From assembly GCF_000737195.2 (NCBI RefSeq), contig NZ_JALM01000030.1:1-64000 (forward strand): a DNA stretch of 64,000 nucleotides. Direction: 5' to 3'. Position 1 is the stretch's first letter. Every line of letters begins with the position of its first letter. A program made the translations under genes and the position numbers. The notes beneath the pieces are model-generated. The model did no database searches. It saw nothing but the letters and a program-made list of their open reading frames with translations, and was not told the origin of the DNA. Positions 42,711 through 51,616 of the stretch are shown here, piece after piece. This stretch comes from Sciscionella sediminilitoris (GTDB lineage: Bacteria > Actinomycetota > Actinomycetes > Mycobacteriales > Pseudonocardiaceae).

Positions 42711-44096
42711 GTGATAACCGATGAAAATGCCGGGACGTGGCGGCAGCTGCGGTCGTACGGCGCGACGGTGGTCGTGTTGGCCGGCGGGGTGTTCGTCGGT
42801 GCGGTGAGCATCTATCTGGCGGCGAGCCTGCTGCCGACGGCGGTGGAACAGATCGGCGGCCGGGAGCTCTACGCCTGGAACATGACGGTTTTCCTGGCCG
42901 GTCAGGTCATCGCGGCGATGCTGACGGCCACCGTGCTGCGCCGGATCGGTGCCCGGCCGGCCTATGCCACGGGATTCGGGGTGTTCGCGGCGGGCTCGGT
43001 GGTGTGCGCGCTCGCCCCGGCGATGCCGCTCATGCTGGCCGGGCGCGGACTGCAGGGACTCGGCGCCGGTCTGCTCAGCGGGCTGGGGTTCGCGTTGATC
43101 CAGGCGAGCCTGCCGTCCGCGCTGTGGTCCCGGGGCACCGCGGTGATCTCGGCGATGTTCGGGGCAGGGAACTTCGTCGGTCCCGCGGTCGGTGGCGCCA
43201 TGGCCCAGGCGGGGGCCTGGCGCTGGGCGTTCGCCGCGCTCGCGAGCTGCGCGGTGCTGCTCGGCGGCGTCGCCGTGCGGGTACTCCGTCCGGACGGGGT
43301 TCCCGCGCAAGGCGAACTCCGGATACCGGTGTGGTCACTGGTGTCCGTGGTGGCGGCGACCGGCGCACTGAGCGTGGCCGGACTGAGCGAGTCCTGGACG
43401 GTCCGGCTCGCCCTCGTGTGCGCGGCCGCGCTCCTGCTGATCGGCTTCGTGCTGGTGGAGAGCAGGCACCCGGTCCGCGTGCTTCCGGTGTCCACCTACC
43501 GGGGTGGCTCGGCCATGCGGTGGGTGTATCTGACGATCGCGGCGCTGGCCTCGGCAGTCGCGGTGGAGACCTTCCTGCCGCTGTTCGGGCAGCGGCTGGG
43601 GCAGCTTCCTCCGGTGGTCGCCGGGTTCTACGGCGCCGCGCTTTCGCTCGGCTGGGCGCTCACCCAGATCGGCAGCGCCTCCGCGCGGGGCCGTGCGGTG
43701 TCCGTGCTGATCCCGGCCGGTCCGGCGGTGCTGACGGTCGGCCTCGCGGCGCTGACGCTGCTGTTCGTCCCGAACGCCTCCACCGTGCTCGTCCTCGTAT
43801 GGCTGATCGCGCTTCTGGTGGCGGGCGCCGGAATCGGCATGGCGATGCCCCACCTGACCGCGCGGGCCATGTCGCTCGCGGAGGATCCGGCCGAGGCGCA
43901 GCAGGCGGCGGCAGCCGTGGCCACCGTGCTCACGATGGCCACCGCGACCGGTGCCGCGATCGCCGGGCTGCTGGTCAACATCGGTCAGCCGGAACTGACC
44001 GCCGCGGCCCGCTACCTGTTCGCCGGGTTCACGATCATCGCCCTGCTCGGGACAGGTACCGCCCGGCTCAGCGCAGGCCGAGTTCCCGGGCGATGA
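42711..44096 (+). CDS. MFS transporter
   Basis: A 461-residue major facilitator with about twelve to fourteen hydrophobic helices. The first helix is ATVVVLAGGVFVGAVSIYLA, a loop 2-3 motif-A variant is VLRRIGARPAYATG, and motif C-like GAGNFVGPAVGGAMAQ in helix 5 indicates a drug/H+ antiporter. The substrate is unknown. I chose GTG 42711 with a GAGGAG ribosome site; the frame is open to 42618. No regulator is adjacent. The 3' end overlaps the convergent acyl-CoA dehydrogenase by 29 bases. Confidence 0.87.
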   Translation: MITDENAGTWRQLRSYGATVVVLAGGVFVGAVSIYLAASLLPTAVEQIGGRELYAWNMTVFLAGQVIAAMLTATVLRRIGARPAYATGFGVFAAGSVVCALAPAMPLMLAGRGLQGLGAGLLSGLGFALIQASLPSALWSRGTAVISAMFGAGNFVGPAVGGAMAQAGAWRWAFAALASCAVLLGGVAVRVLRPDGVPAQGELRIPVWSLVSVVAATGALSVAGLSESWTVRLALVCAAALLLIGFVLVESRHPVRVLPVSTYRGGSAMRWVYLTIAALASAVAVETFLPLFGQRLGQLPPVVAGFYGAALSLGWALTQIGSASARGRAVSVLIPAGPAVLTVGLAALTLLFVPNASTVLVLVWLIALLVAGAGIGMAMPHLTARAMSLAEDPAEAQQAAAAVATVLTMATATGAAIAGLLVNIGQPELTAAARYLFAGFTIIALLGTGTARLSAGRVPGR

Positions 44097-45222
44097 GCAT
44101 CCGCTGCACCTCGGAGGTTCCCTCGCCGATCTCCAGGATCTTCGCGTCCCGGTAGAACCGGCCGACCGGGAACTCGTTCATGAAGCCGTAACCGCCGAAG
44201 ATCTGGGTGGCATCCCGGGCGTTGTCCATGGCGGCGTTGGAGGCGGTGAGCTTGGCGATCGCCGCCTCCTTCTTGAACGGCTTGCCGCGCAACATCTTCC
44301 CGGCCGCGGCGTAGTAGGCCAGCCGCGCGTTGTGGGTGCGCAGTTCCATATCGGCGAGCTTGAACTGGATCGCCTGATACCCGCCGATGGGCTTGCCGAA
44401 GGTGCTGCGTTCGCGCGCATAACGCAGGCATTCGTCCACACAGCCCTGCGCGAGACCGGCGGAGAGCGCGGCGATCGCGATCCGGCCCTCGTCCAGAATG
44501 GACAGGAACTGGGCGTACCCGCGGCCGCGCTCGCCGACCAGGTTCTCGGCGGGAATCCGGCAGTCGTCGAAGGAGAGCGGGTGGGTGTCCGAGGCGTTCC
44601 AGCCGACCTTCGAGTATTTCTTCTCGACGGTGAACCCCGGGGTTCCGCTCGGCACCAGGATGGCGGAGATTTCCTTGCTGCCATCGGGTTTCTTTCCGGT
44701 GACCGCGGTCGCGGTGACCAGCGCGGTGATATCGGTTCCGGAGTTGGTGATGAACGCCTTGGACCCGTTGAGCACCCATTCCCCGTTGTCCAGCACGGCG
44801 GTGGTGCGGGTGGCCCCGGCATCGGAGCCGCCGTCCGGTTCGGTGAGCCCGAACGCGCCGAGCTTCGTTCCGGCGGTCAGTTCGGGCAGCCAGCGGCGTT
44901 TCTGCTCCTCGGTGCCGAATCGGTAGAGCGGCATGATCCCGAGCGAGACCCCGGCTTCCACGGTGACCGCCACCGAGGAGTCCACCCGCGCGAGTTCCTC
45001 GAGCGCGAGGCACAGCGCGAAGTAATCCCCGCCCATGCCACCGTATTCCTCGCTAACCGGGAGCCCGAACAGGCCCATCCGGCCCATCTTCCCGACGATC
45101 TCGTACGGGAACTCGTCGCGTTCGTAGAAGTCCCCGATCACCGGGGCCACCTCGGCCTGCGCGAACTCCTCGACGGTCTTGCGCAGGGCCTCGTGCTCTT
45201 CACCAAGCTCGAAGTCGATCAT
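44068..45222 (-). CDS. Acyl-CoA dehydrogenase (isovaleryl-CoA dehydrogenase type)
   Basis: A 384-residue FAD flavoprotein that introduces a double bond into short branched acyl-CoA. The catalytic Glu is in EIGEGTSEVQ; FAD-contact motifs are AFGLTEPDGGSDAG and ITNSGTD. It directly follows the carboxylase alpha subunit with no gap, third in the operon accD-accA-acd. This is the order of mycobacterial Rv2502c-Rv2501c-Rv2500c, assigned to leucine degradation, where isovaleryl-CoA is oxidised to 3-methylcrotonyl-CoA. The likely regulator is the TetR gene at 49862, which shares operators. Confidence 0.9.
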   Translation of the reverse strand: MIDFELGEEHEALRKTVEEFAQAEVAPVIGDFYERDEFPYEIVGKMGRMGLFGLPVSEEYGGMGGDYFALCLALEELARVDSSVAVTVEAGVSLGIMPLYRFGTEEQKRRWLPELTAGTKLGAFGLTEPDGGSDAGATRTTAVLDNGEWVLNGSKAFITNSGTDITALVTATAVTGKKPDGSKEISAILVPSGTPGFTVEKKYSKVGWNASDTHPLSFDDCRIPAENLVGERGRGYAQFLSILDEGRIAIAALSAGLAQGCVDECLRYARERSTFGKPIGGYQAIQFKLADMELRTHNARLAYYAAAGKMLRGKPFKKEAAIAKLTASNAAMDNARDATQIFGGYGFMNEFPVGRFYRDAKILEIGEGTSEVQRMLIARELGLR

Positions 45223-47187
45223 TCAACTCACCTCGATTACCGCGAGAACTTCGCCGAGTGCCACGGATTTCCCGACCTCGGCAGGCAGTTCGGTCACCAC
45301 TCCGTCCGCCGGGGCGGTGATGGTGTGCTCCATCTTCATCGCCTCGACGACCGCGATGGGGGCGCCGGCGCGCACCGTTTCCCCGAGTGCGGCCTTGACC
45401 AGCAGCACGGTGCCGGGCATCGGGGAGACCACCGGCCCACCACGCGCCCCGGCCTCTTTCCGGTTCGCCGCGAGCCGCTCGATCTCGGTGAGCTGCCAGC
45501 AGGCGCCCTCGTGTGCGAGCCACAGCGAATCCTCGGTGCGCGCCTCGGCGTAGACCCGGCGCACCCCGGCGAATTCCACGACCAGCGCACCATCGGCCCG
45601 GTGCGCGCTCGCGGTGACCGGTTCGGCCTCCCCGATCGCGACCTCGGCCCGTTCGGCGCGTCCGCGCAACGCGATCGCGAACGGGTCCCCGCCGGGAACC
45701 GCCAGCTGCCACCGGGTCCAGGCGTGTTCCCCGATCCGCCAGCCACCGGGCGTACGCCACGGATCGGTGCCCGCGTTGGCCTCCTGCCACAGTGCGCGTT
45801 CCATGGCCGCGGCGACGAGCACGTGCTCCGGCGGCTCGGTTTCCAGGTAGCTCTCGAGATTCCGCTCGACCAGTCCGGTGTCGAGTTCGCCTGCGCGCAC
45901 CTGCGGATCGGCGAGCAGGGCGCGCAGGAAGGCGATGTTGTTCGGCACCCCGAGCAGCACGGTCTCGCCGAGCGCGGTGCGCAGTTTCCCGATCGCCTCG
46001 TCCCGGCTCGGTGCGTGCGCGATGTACTTGGCGAGCATCGGGTCGTAGTGACTGGTGACGCTGTCCCCGCGCTCGATCCCGGAATCCACCCTGACCTGTG
46101 CGGGTTCGGCGAGCGCGTGCACGGTTCCTCCGGAGGGCAGGAAACCCAGCTCCGACACGGTTTCCGCGTACACCCGCACCTCGATCGCGTGCCCGTCGAA
46201 GGCCGGTTCGGTGACCGAGAGCGGGAGCCCGGCCGCGGCACGCAGCTGCTGTTCCACCAGATCCACCCCGGTGACCAGTTCGGTGACCGGATGCTCGACC
46301 TGCAGCCGGGTGTTCATCTCCATGAAGAAGAACTCCTCCGGCCGGTCCCCGGAAACGATGAATTCCACCGTGCCCGCGCCGACATAGCCCACCGCGGCGG
46401 CCGCATCGACCGCGGCGGCGCCCATCCGTTCCCGCGTCGCCGCATCGAGCAGCACCGAGGGGCACTCCTCCACGATCTTCTGGTGACGGCGCTGTAGCGA
46501 GCATTCCCGTTCACCGAGGTGGATCGTGTTGCCGAGGGAGTCGGCGAGCACCTGGATCTCGATGTGCCGCGGATTGCGCACGAACCGCTCGATCAGCAGC
46601 GTGTCGTCCCCGAAGGCGGCGGCCGCTTCCCGGCGCGCGGAGGCGATCGCCTCGGGCAGTTCCCCTGCCTCGGTGACCTGGCGCATGCCTTTGCCCCCGC
46701 CACCCGCGGATGGTTTGAGCAGCACCGGAAATCCGACCTCCGCGGCGGCCTCGATCAGCTCCGCGTCGCTCATCCCCGCTTCGGTTCGCCCCGGAACGAC
46801 CGGAACCCCGGCCGCGGTCACCGTCTGCTTGGCGCGGATCTTGTCCCCCATCGCCTCGATCGCGCTCGACGGCGGGCCGATGAACACGATCCCCTCGCGC
46901 GCGCAGGCCGCGGCGAATTCGGTGTTCTCACTGAGGAACCCGTATCCCGGATGGATCGCCTGCGCACCGCTGACCCGGGCGGCCCGGAGAATGTCCGGAA
47001 TGGACAGATAACTGCGCGCGGCCTCGGCCGGTCCGATGCGCACCGCGCTGTCCGCCGCGCGCACGTGCCGCGCGTCCGCGTCCGCATCGGAGTACACCGC
47101 GACCGAGCGAATTCCCATCCGTCGCAGGGTTTTCGCGATCCGGACCGCGATCTCACCGCGGTTGGCGATCAGTACCGTTTCGAACAT
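45223..47187 (-). CDS. accA1: Acyl-CoA carboxylase alpha subunit (methylcrotonyl-CoA type)
   Basis: The biotin-containing subunit, 654 residues, that carboxylates biotin and carries it to the beta subunit. The biotin carboxylase domain opens with VLIANRGEIAVRI and has the ATP-grasp loop KPSAGGGGKGMR. A BT-like middle region follows (residues 490-570), and the C-terminal carrier domain holds the biotinylated Lys in EAMKMEH. Paired with the beta subunit next to it and an acyl-CoA dehydrogenase, it most likely acts as 3-methylcrotonyl-CoA carboxylase in leucine catabolism. Propionyl or acetyl-CoA activity cannot be excluded. Start ATG 47187, three bases after the beta subunit. Confidence 0.92.
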   Translation of the reverse strand: MFETVLIANRGEIAVRIAKTLRRMGIRSVAVYSDADADARHVRAADSAVRIGPAEAARSYLSIPDILRAARVSGAQAIHPGYGFLSENTEFAAACAREGIVFIGPPSSAIEAMGDKIRAKQTVTAAGVPVVPGRTEAGMSDAELIEAAAEVGFPVLLKPSAGGGGKGMRQVTEAGELPEAIASARREAAAAFGDDTLLIERFVRNPRHIEIQVLADSLGNTIHLGERECSLQRRHQKIVEECPSVLLDAATRERMGAAAVDAAAAVGYVGAGTVEFIVSGDRPEEFFFMEMNTRLQVEHPVTELVTGVDLVEQQLRAAAGLPLSVTEPAFDGHAIEVRVYAETVSELGFLPSGGTVHALAEPAQVRVDSGIERGDSVTSHYDPMLAKYIAHAPSRDEAIGKLRTALGETVLLGVPNNIAFLRALLADPQVRAGELDTGLVERNLESYLETEPPEHVLVAAAMERALWQEANAGTDPWRTPGGWRIGEHAWTRWQLAVPGGDPFAIALRGRAERAEVAIGEAEPVTASAHRADGALVVEFAGVRRVYAEARTEDSLWLAHEGACWQLTEIERLAANRKEAGARGGPVVSPMPGTVLLVKAALGETVRAGAPIAVVEAMKMEHTITAPADGVVTELPAEVGKSVALGEVLAVIEVS

Positions 47188-47190
47188 CGC

Positions 47191-48795
47191 TCACATCCGG
47201 AAGACGCCGTTGGAAATGGGTTCGAGCTCGGCATTGGCCGCCGAGGCGAGCCCCAGTCCGAGCACCATGCGGGTGTCGGCGGGATCGATGACCCCGTCGT
47301 CCCAGATCCGCGCGGTGGAGTAATAGGGATTCCCCTGTTCCTCGTACTGCTCGCGGATCGGGTCCTTGAATTCCTCCTCCGCTTCCGCGCTCCAGTCGTC
47401 GCCGAGCTGTTCCCGGCGCACCGTGGCGAGCACCGAAGCGGCCTGTTCCCCGCCCATGACCGAGATCCGCGCGTTCGGCCACATCCACAGGAACCGCGGT
47501 GAATAGGCGCGCCCGCACATGGAATAGTTCCCCGCGCCGAAGGAACCGCCGATGATCACGGTGAACTTCGGCACCCGCGCGCAGGCGACCGCGGTTACCA
47601 TTTTCGCGCCGTGCTTGGCGATTCCGCCCGACTCGTACTGCTTGCCGACCATGAACCCGGTGATGTTCTGCAGGAACACCAGGGGAATCTTGCGCTGATC
47701 GCACAGTTCGATGAAATGCGCGCCCTTCATCGCGGACTCGGAGAACAGCACCCCGTTGTTCGCCACGATCCCCACCGGATGACCGTGGATCCGCGCGAAA
47801 CCGGTCACCAGGGTGGTGCCGTAGTTCTGCTTGAACTCCGCGAACCGGGAACCGTCCACGACCCTGGCGATCACCTCGCGCACATCGTAGGGAGTGCGCG
47901 AATCCGTCGGCACCACACCGTAGAGCTCATCGGCCGGGTAGGCGGGCGGCTCCGGCTCGGCACGCTCCCATGGCGGGGCGGCCCGCGGGCCGAGCGTGGA
48001 CACGATCTGGCGCACCAGCTGCAGCGCGTGCGCATCGTCCTCGGCGAGGTGATCGGTGACCCCGGAGGTGCCCGAGTGCAGTTCCCCGCCGCCCAGTTCC
48101 TCCGCGGTGACCACTTCCCCGGTCGCCGCCTTCACCAGGGGCGGGCCGCCGAGGAAGATCGTGCCCTGCTCGCGCACGATCACCGCCTCGTCGCTCATCG
48201 CGGGCACATAGGCGCCACCGGCCGTGCAGGATCCGAGCACCGCGGCGATCTGCGGGATGCGGCGCGCGGACATGGTCGCCTGGTTGTAGAAGATCCGCCC
48301 GAAATGCTCCCGGTCGGGGAACACCTCGTCCTGGCGCGGCAGGAAGGCCCCGCCGGAGTCGACCAGGTAGATGCACGGCAGGTTGTTGTGCAGCGCCACC
48401 TCCTGGGCGCGCAGGTGCTTCTTCACCGTCATCGGGTAGTAGGTACCGCCCTTGACCGTGGCGTCGTTGGCCACGATCACGCACTCCCGGCCGTTCACCC
48501 TGCCGATCCCGGTGATGATCCCCGCCGCGGGTGCCTCGTCGGAGTACATGCCGTTGGCCGCGAGCGTGGACAGCTCGAGGAACGGGGAACCGGGATCGAC
48601 CAGCGCGTCGACCCGGTCGCGGGGCAGCAGCTTCCCGCGCGCCACGTGCCGTTCACGGGATTTGGCCGAGCCCCCGAACCGCGCGGTCGCCAGCCGGTCT
48701 TCGAGTTCGGTACGCAGCGCGGCATGTGCCTCGGCATTGCTCGTGAACGCCGCCGATGCCGGATCGGCCTTGCTCTGCAGCACGGGCGCGTCCAT
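47191..48795 (-). CDS. accD1: Acyl-CoA carboxylase beta subunit (methylcrotonyl-CoA type)
   Basis: The carboxyltransferase subunit, 534 residues, first gene of the operon. The N-terminal crotonase-like half has [19 protein letters not shown], a signature of methylcrotonyl-CoA carboxylase beta subunits, and [14 protein letters not shown]. The C-terminal half has [19 protein letters not shown] and [16 protein letters not shown], which form oxyanion sites. The [10 protein letters not shown] motif separates it from propionyl-CoA carboxylases. Start ATG 48795 with AGGA in the leader. Two inverted GTTAG-N5-GTTAAC sites lie just upstream. Confidence 0.93.
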   Translation of the reverse strand: MDAPVLQSKADPASAAFTSNAEAHAALRTELEDRLATARFGGSAKSRERHVARGKLLPRDRVDALVDPGSPFLELSTLAANGMYSDEAPAAGIITGIGRVNGRECVIVANDATVKGGTYYPMTVKKHLRAQEVALHNNLPCIYLVDSGGAFLPRQDEVFPDREHFGRIFYNQATMSARRIPQIAAVLGSCTAGGAYVPAMSDEAVIVREQGTIFLGGPPLVKAATGEVVTAEELGGGELHSGTSGVTDHLAEDDAHALQLVRQIVSTLGPRAAPPWERAEPEPPAYPADELYGVVPTDSRTPYDVREVIARVVDGSRFAEFKQNYGTTLVTGFARIHGHPVGIVANNGVLFSESAMKGAHFIELCDQRKIPLVFLQNITGFMVGKQYESGGIAKHGAKMVTAVACARVPKFTVIIGGSFGAGNYSMCGRAYSPRFLWMWPNARISVMGGEQAASVLATVRREQLGDDWSAEAEEEFKDPIREQYEEQGNPYYSTARIWDDGVIDPADTRMVLGLGLASAANAELEPISNGVFRM

Positions 48796-48805
48796 CCTGC
48801 TCCTC

Positions 48806-48848
48806 GTTAGTCGCCGTTAACCCTGCCTAGAGGTTAACGCTTACTAAC
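48806..48848. promoter_or_regulatory. Paired inverted GTTAG-N5-GTTAAC operator of the accD1 operon
   Basis: Two copies of the unit face each other. The inner arms CGTTAACC and GGTTAACG are perfectly paired around nine bases (48815-48839), and the outer GTTAG/CTAAC bases extend the pairing to 14 of 17 positions per arm. The site begins 11 bases upstream of the accD1 start codon, so a bound repressor would block transcription or its start. The same unit occurs before the TetR gene at 49862. Confidence 0.75.
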
Positions 48849-48870
48849 AGGCGCGTCCAGTGCACGTGTC

Positions 48871-49683
48871 CTAGACCGCGGCGGCCGCCTTGCTCGCCGC
48901 GCTGAAGGCGGGCAGATAACCCTCGGACTGTCCCTTCTTGTTCGGGTGATAGGACTCGTCGACCGGCCAGGTGGTGCTGTGCAGCCACGGATCGGAGGTG
49001 CAGATCAGGTGCGGGGCGAAGGCCGAGCGCACATCGGCGAAGGTGGCACCGGCGGCCTTGGCGCGCGCGGCGATCTCGGTGTCGAGCTCGTCCGCGGCGT
49101 TGTTGATGTAGCCACGCGAGGTGTCCGAGAGGCCGACCGAGCAGGAGCCGCCGATCTTGTACAGCCGCGAGTAACCGAGCACCACGAGCTTGGCGTTCGG
49201 CGCCGCCGCCTTGATCTTCTGGTACGTGGTGTCGAGCTGGCCGGGCAGCGTCTTGTGCACGTAGTCGATCGCCTTGTCGGTCGCCGTCTTGCAGCCCGCG
49301 TCGCCGCCGGTGATGCAGGAGGTCAGGGTCGGGGTGAACCCCGCGTCGTTGCCGCCGATGTTGATCGAGACCAGGCTCGTCGACGAACTGAGCGCGGAGA
49401 GCTGGTCGGAAAGCACATCCCCGGTCTTGGCGCCGAGGCAGGCGACGAAGCTGAACGAGGCCGGTTTGTTCGCGTCCGCCCACAGCTTCGGGTAGGCGTT
49501 CGCGCTGCGCTTGCAGTTCCCCGAATCCGGGTCGTAGTCCCCGGAACCGACCCCGGCCGAGTAGGAGTCGCCGAGCGCGACGTAGTTCGCGGCCTGTGTC
49601 GCGTTCGCCGGAGCCGCGCCGAGTGATCCGAGTATTCCGACGCCGAGCGCGCACGCTCCGGCGAGACCGAGCAGTTTCCGCAT
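48871..49683 (-). CDS. Secreted SGNH/GDSL esterase
   Basis: A 270-residue secreted lipase/esterase. The signal peptide (LLGLAGACALGVGILGSLG, cleavage near NATQ) leads to the SGNH domain: Ser in ALGDSYSAG, Gly region in VACLGAKTGDVL, Asn in NIGGNDAGF, and His in DESYHPNKKGQ. Six Cys residues probably form disulphides, as in the Streptomyces scabies esterase and related actinomycete lipases. The substrate may be short-chain lipids or acylated polymers. The gene lies between the leucine operon and its probable regulator. It has its own start at ATG 49683, but no operator of the GTTAG type faces it alone. Confidence 0.92.
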   Translation of the reverse strand: MRKLLGLAGACALGVGILGSLGAAPANATQAANYVALGDSYSAGVGSGDYDPDSGNCKRSANAYPKLWADANKPASFSFVACLGAKTGDVLSDQLSALSSSTSLVSINIGGNDAGFTPTLTSCITGGDAGCKTATDKAIDYVHKTLPGQLDTTYQKIKAAAPNAKLVVLGYSRLYKIGGSCSVGLSDTSRGYINNAADELDTEIAARAKAAGATFADVRSAFAPHLICTSDPWLHSTTWPVDESYHPNKKGQSEGYLPAFSAASKAAAAV

Positions 49684-49821
49684 GAGAGCCCCCTGGTTCC
49701 GTGCTGTGGACAGCTGTGAACGGTCACAGAACTTGTAGCACTCGCGGCCCCCGGAAGCGAGACCATTGCCACAAAATGCACCGAATGGACGCAGAACCTC
49801 GCGCGACGGCTACCGCGCGTT

Positions 49822-49837
49822 GTTAACAGCAGCTAAC
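49822..49837. promoter_or_regulatory. GTTAG-N5-GTTAAC site upstream of TetR gene
   Basis: On the minus strand it reads GTTAG-N5-GTTAAC, the same unit found twice upstream of accD1. It sits 25 bases before the TetR start, which suits autoregulation. It also lies 140 bases from the divergent esterase. Confidence 0.7.
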
Positions 49838-49861
49838 CTGACTGTGAAGAAAGGAGTTCGT

Positions 49862-50437
49862 GTGACGCTGGCGGAGGATACGGCGAAACCGGCGCGGCGC
49901 GAGCAGATCCTCGACGCCGCGGCCGGGCTGTTCGCCACACACGGCTACCACGGTGTCGGCATCGACGACATCGGCGCGGCCGTCGGCATTTCCGGCCCCG
50001 CGCTGTATCGGCATTTCCGTAGCAAGGATGCGATGCTCTCGGAAATGCTCACCGCGATCAGCGACCGGCTCTGGGCGGGCGGGCAGCAGCGGCGCACGGC
50101 CGAGGACCCGTTGCGCGAACTGATCGCCTTCCACGTGGACTTCGCGCTCGACAATCCCGCGCTGATCGTGGTCCAGGAGCGCAATCTGGCCCATCTGACC
50201 GAATCCGACCGCAAGCGGGTGCGGGCCCAGCAGCGCCGCTACGTGGAACTGTGGGTCGAGGCGATCCGCGCCACGATCCCGGAAACCGGGGAGCTCACCG
50301 CCCGCGCGGCCGCGCACGCGGTGTTCGGGCTGATCAACTCCACCCCGCACAGCAGGCTGCTCGGCCGCGAGCGGATGGCCGAACTGCTCACCGCGATGGC
50401 CCTCGGCGCGATCGAGTCACTCGCCGCGGGCGGCTGA
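49862..50437 (+). CDS. TetR regulator of leucine catabolism (BkaR-like)
   Basis: A 191-residue TetR repressor resembling mycobacterial Rv2506 (BkaR), which lies close to the equivalent accD1 operon. The helix-turn-helix is VGIDDIGAAVGISGPALYRHFRSKDAML; the ligand domain has VQERNLAHLTESDRKRVR. GTG 49862 has an AAGGAG ribosome site. A single operator unit lies in its own promoter and two more before accD1, which support autoregulation and control of the operon. The ligand may be an acyl-CoA of branched chain; that is inference. The end overlaps the convergent nickel permease gene by 21 bases. Confidence 0.85.
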   Translation: MTLAEDTAKPARREQILDAAAGLFATHGYHGVGIDDIGAAVGISGPALYRHFRSKDAMLSEMLTAISDRLWAGGQQRRTAEDPLRELIAFHVDFALDNPALIVVQERNLAHLTESDRKRVRAQQRRYVELWVEAIRATIPETGELTARAAAHAVFGLINSTPHSRLLGRERMAELLTAMALGAIESLAAGG

Positions 50438-51508
50438 ACCGCTCGGGACACTCATCCGCTGTTCGACCTTCCCGATCCGCCACACCGCGAGCGCGATCGC
50501 CCAGGTGAGCACGAAAATCCCGACGATGGCGAAGCCGACGTAATCCAGATCGAGGTTCGCGATCCAGGCGAGCGGGCCGGAATTCACATCCAGTTTCTCG
50601 GCGAGCAGGCCGATCAGTTCGACCAGCCCGATCACCAGTGCCACCGCGACCGACAGCGCGGTGACCGTCATGTTGTAGTACACCTTGCGCACCGGGGTCG
50701 CGAACGCCCAGCCGTAGGCGAAGTTCATGAAACACCCGTCGATGGTGTCCAGCAGGCTCATCCCCGCGGCGAACAACAGCGGGAGGGTGAGAATCGCGTA
50801 CCACGGAAGGGAAAACGCCGCCGCTCCACCCGCGAGCACCAACAGGCTGATCTCGGTCGCGGTATCGAACCCGAGCCCGAACAGCAGCCCGAGCGGGTAC
50901 ATCTGCCACGGTTTGCGGATCGAACGGGCGACCGGGCCGAGCAGCCGGTTCATGAATCCGCGGCTGGCCAGCCGCTGTTCCAGTTCCTGCTCGTCGTATT
51001 TCCCGGAGCGCAGTCCGCGGAACACCCGCACGATATGGCGCAGTGCCACCAGATTGAGCAGCCCGATCAGCATCAGGAAGACACCGGAGACCACCGTGCC
51101 GATCACCCCGGCCACCGCCTGCAGGGTCGAGGCCCCGTTCTCCACCTGCCCGGCGAGCGCCCGGATCCCGAAGCTGAGCAGCACGCACAGCCCGAACACC
51201 ACCGAGGAATGCCCGAGCGAGAACCAGAAACCCACCGAAACAGGGCGTTTCTCCTCGGCCATGAGTTTGCGTGTGGTGTTGTCGATCGCGGCGATGTGAT
51301 CCGCGTCGAACGCGTGCCGCATCCCGAGCAGATAGGCGGTGACCCCGAGCCCGACCCCGAACACCTGACTACCGGCGAGCGTGAAATGCCGCGGTGCCAC
51401 CAGAAACACCAGCGAGCCCCAGCCGAGCGCGTGCAACAGCAGGATGAACGCGCCCATCCCGAGCATCGCGAGCTTGCCTTCCCGGCCCAGCCGCAGCGTG
51501 TCCGTCAC
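50417..51508 (-). CDS. NiCoT family nickel/cobalt permease
   Basis: A 363-residue high-affinity Ni/Co transporter of the HoxN/NixA family. The metal-selectivity signature RHAFDADHIAAIDN in helix 2 is intact, as are LGHSSVV in helix 3 and GLGFDTATE in helix 5, with eight membrane helices in total. I chose GTG 51508, with GAGGAGG eight bases upstream; the frame is open further but lacks a site. A TTGCCA-N5-TGGCAA repeat is directly upstream and resembles a Nur operator, so nickel-dependent repression is likely. No urease or hydrogenase gene is in the window. Confidence 0.93.
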   Translation of the reverse strand: MTDTLRLGREGKLAMLGMGAFILLLHALGWGSLVFLVAPRHFTLAGSQVFGVGLGVTAYLLGMRHAFDADHIAAIDNTTRKLMAEEKRPVSVGFWFSLGHSSVVFGLCVLLSFGIRALAGQVENGASTLQAVAGVIGTVVSGVFLMLIGLLNLVALRHIVRVFRGLRSGKYDEQELEQRLASRGFMNRLLGPVARSIRKPWQMYPLGLLFGLGFDTATEISLLVLAGGAAAFSLPWYAILTLPLLFAAGMSLLDTIDGCFMNFAYGWAFATPVRKVYYNMTVTALSVAVALVIGLVELIGLLAEKLDVNSGPLAWIANLDLDYVGFAIVGIFVLTWAIALAVWRIGKVEQRMSVPSGSAARGE

Positions 51509-51535
51509 CCAATCCTCCTCAGCACTGGCTTGCAG

Positions 51536-51552
51536 TTGCCAGTGTGTGGCAA
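51536..51552 (-). promoter_or_regulatory. Nur-box-like inverted repeat of the nickel permease gene
   Basis: TTGCCA-N5-TGGCAA is a perfect 6-5-6 repeat, 27 bases upstream of the permease start. It matches the Streptomyces Nur consensus TTGCAA-N5-TTGCAA at the outer four bases of each arm and in spacing. A further TTGCAG half-site lies next to it (51530). Its position before a nickel transporter is what one expects of the nickel-responsive Fur homologue. Confidence 0.6.
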
Positions 51553-51616
51553 TAAGGCGGCGGAGGGAAGGGTTCTCACCCTGGGTACGCACGCTTCGCG
51601 CGGTTTGGGCGGTAAT

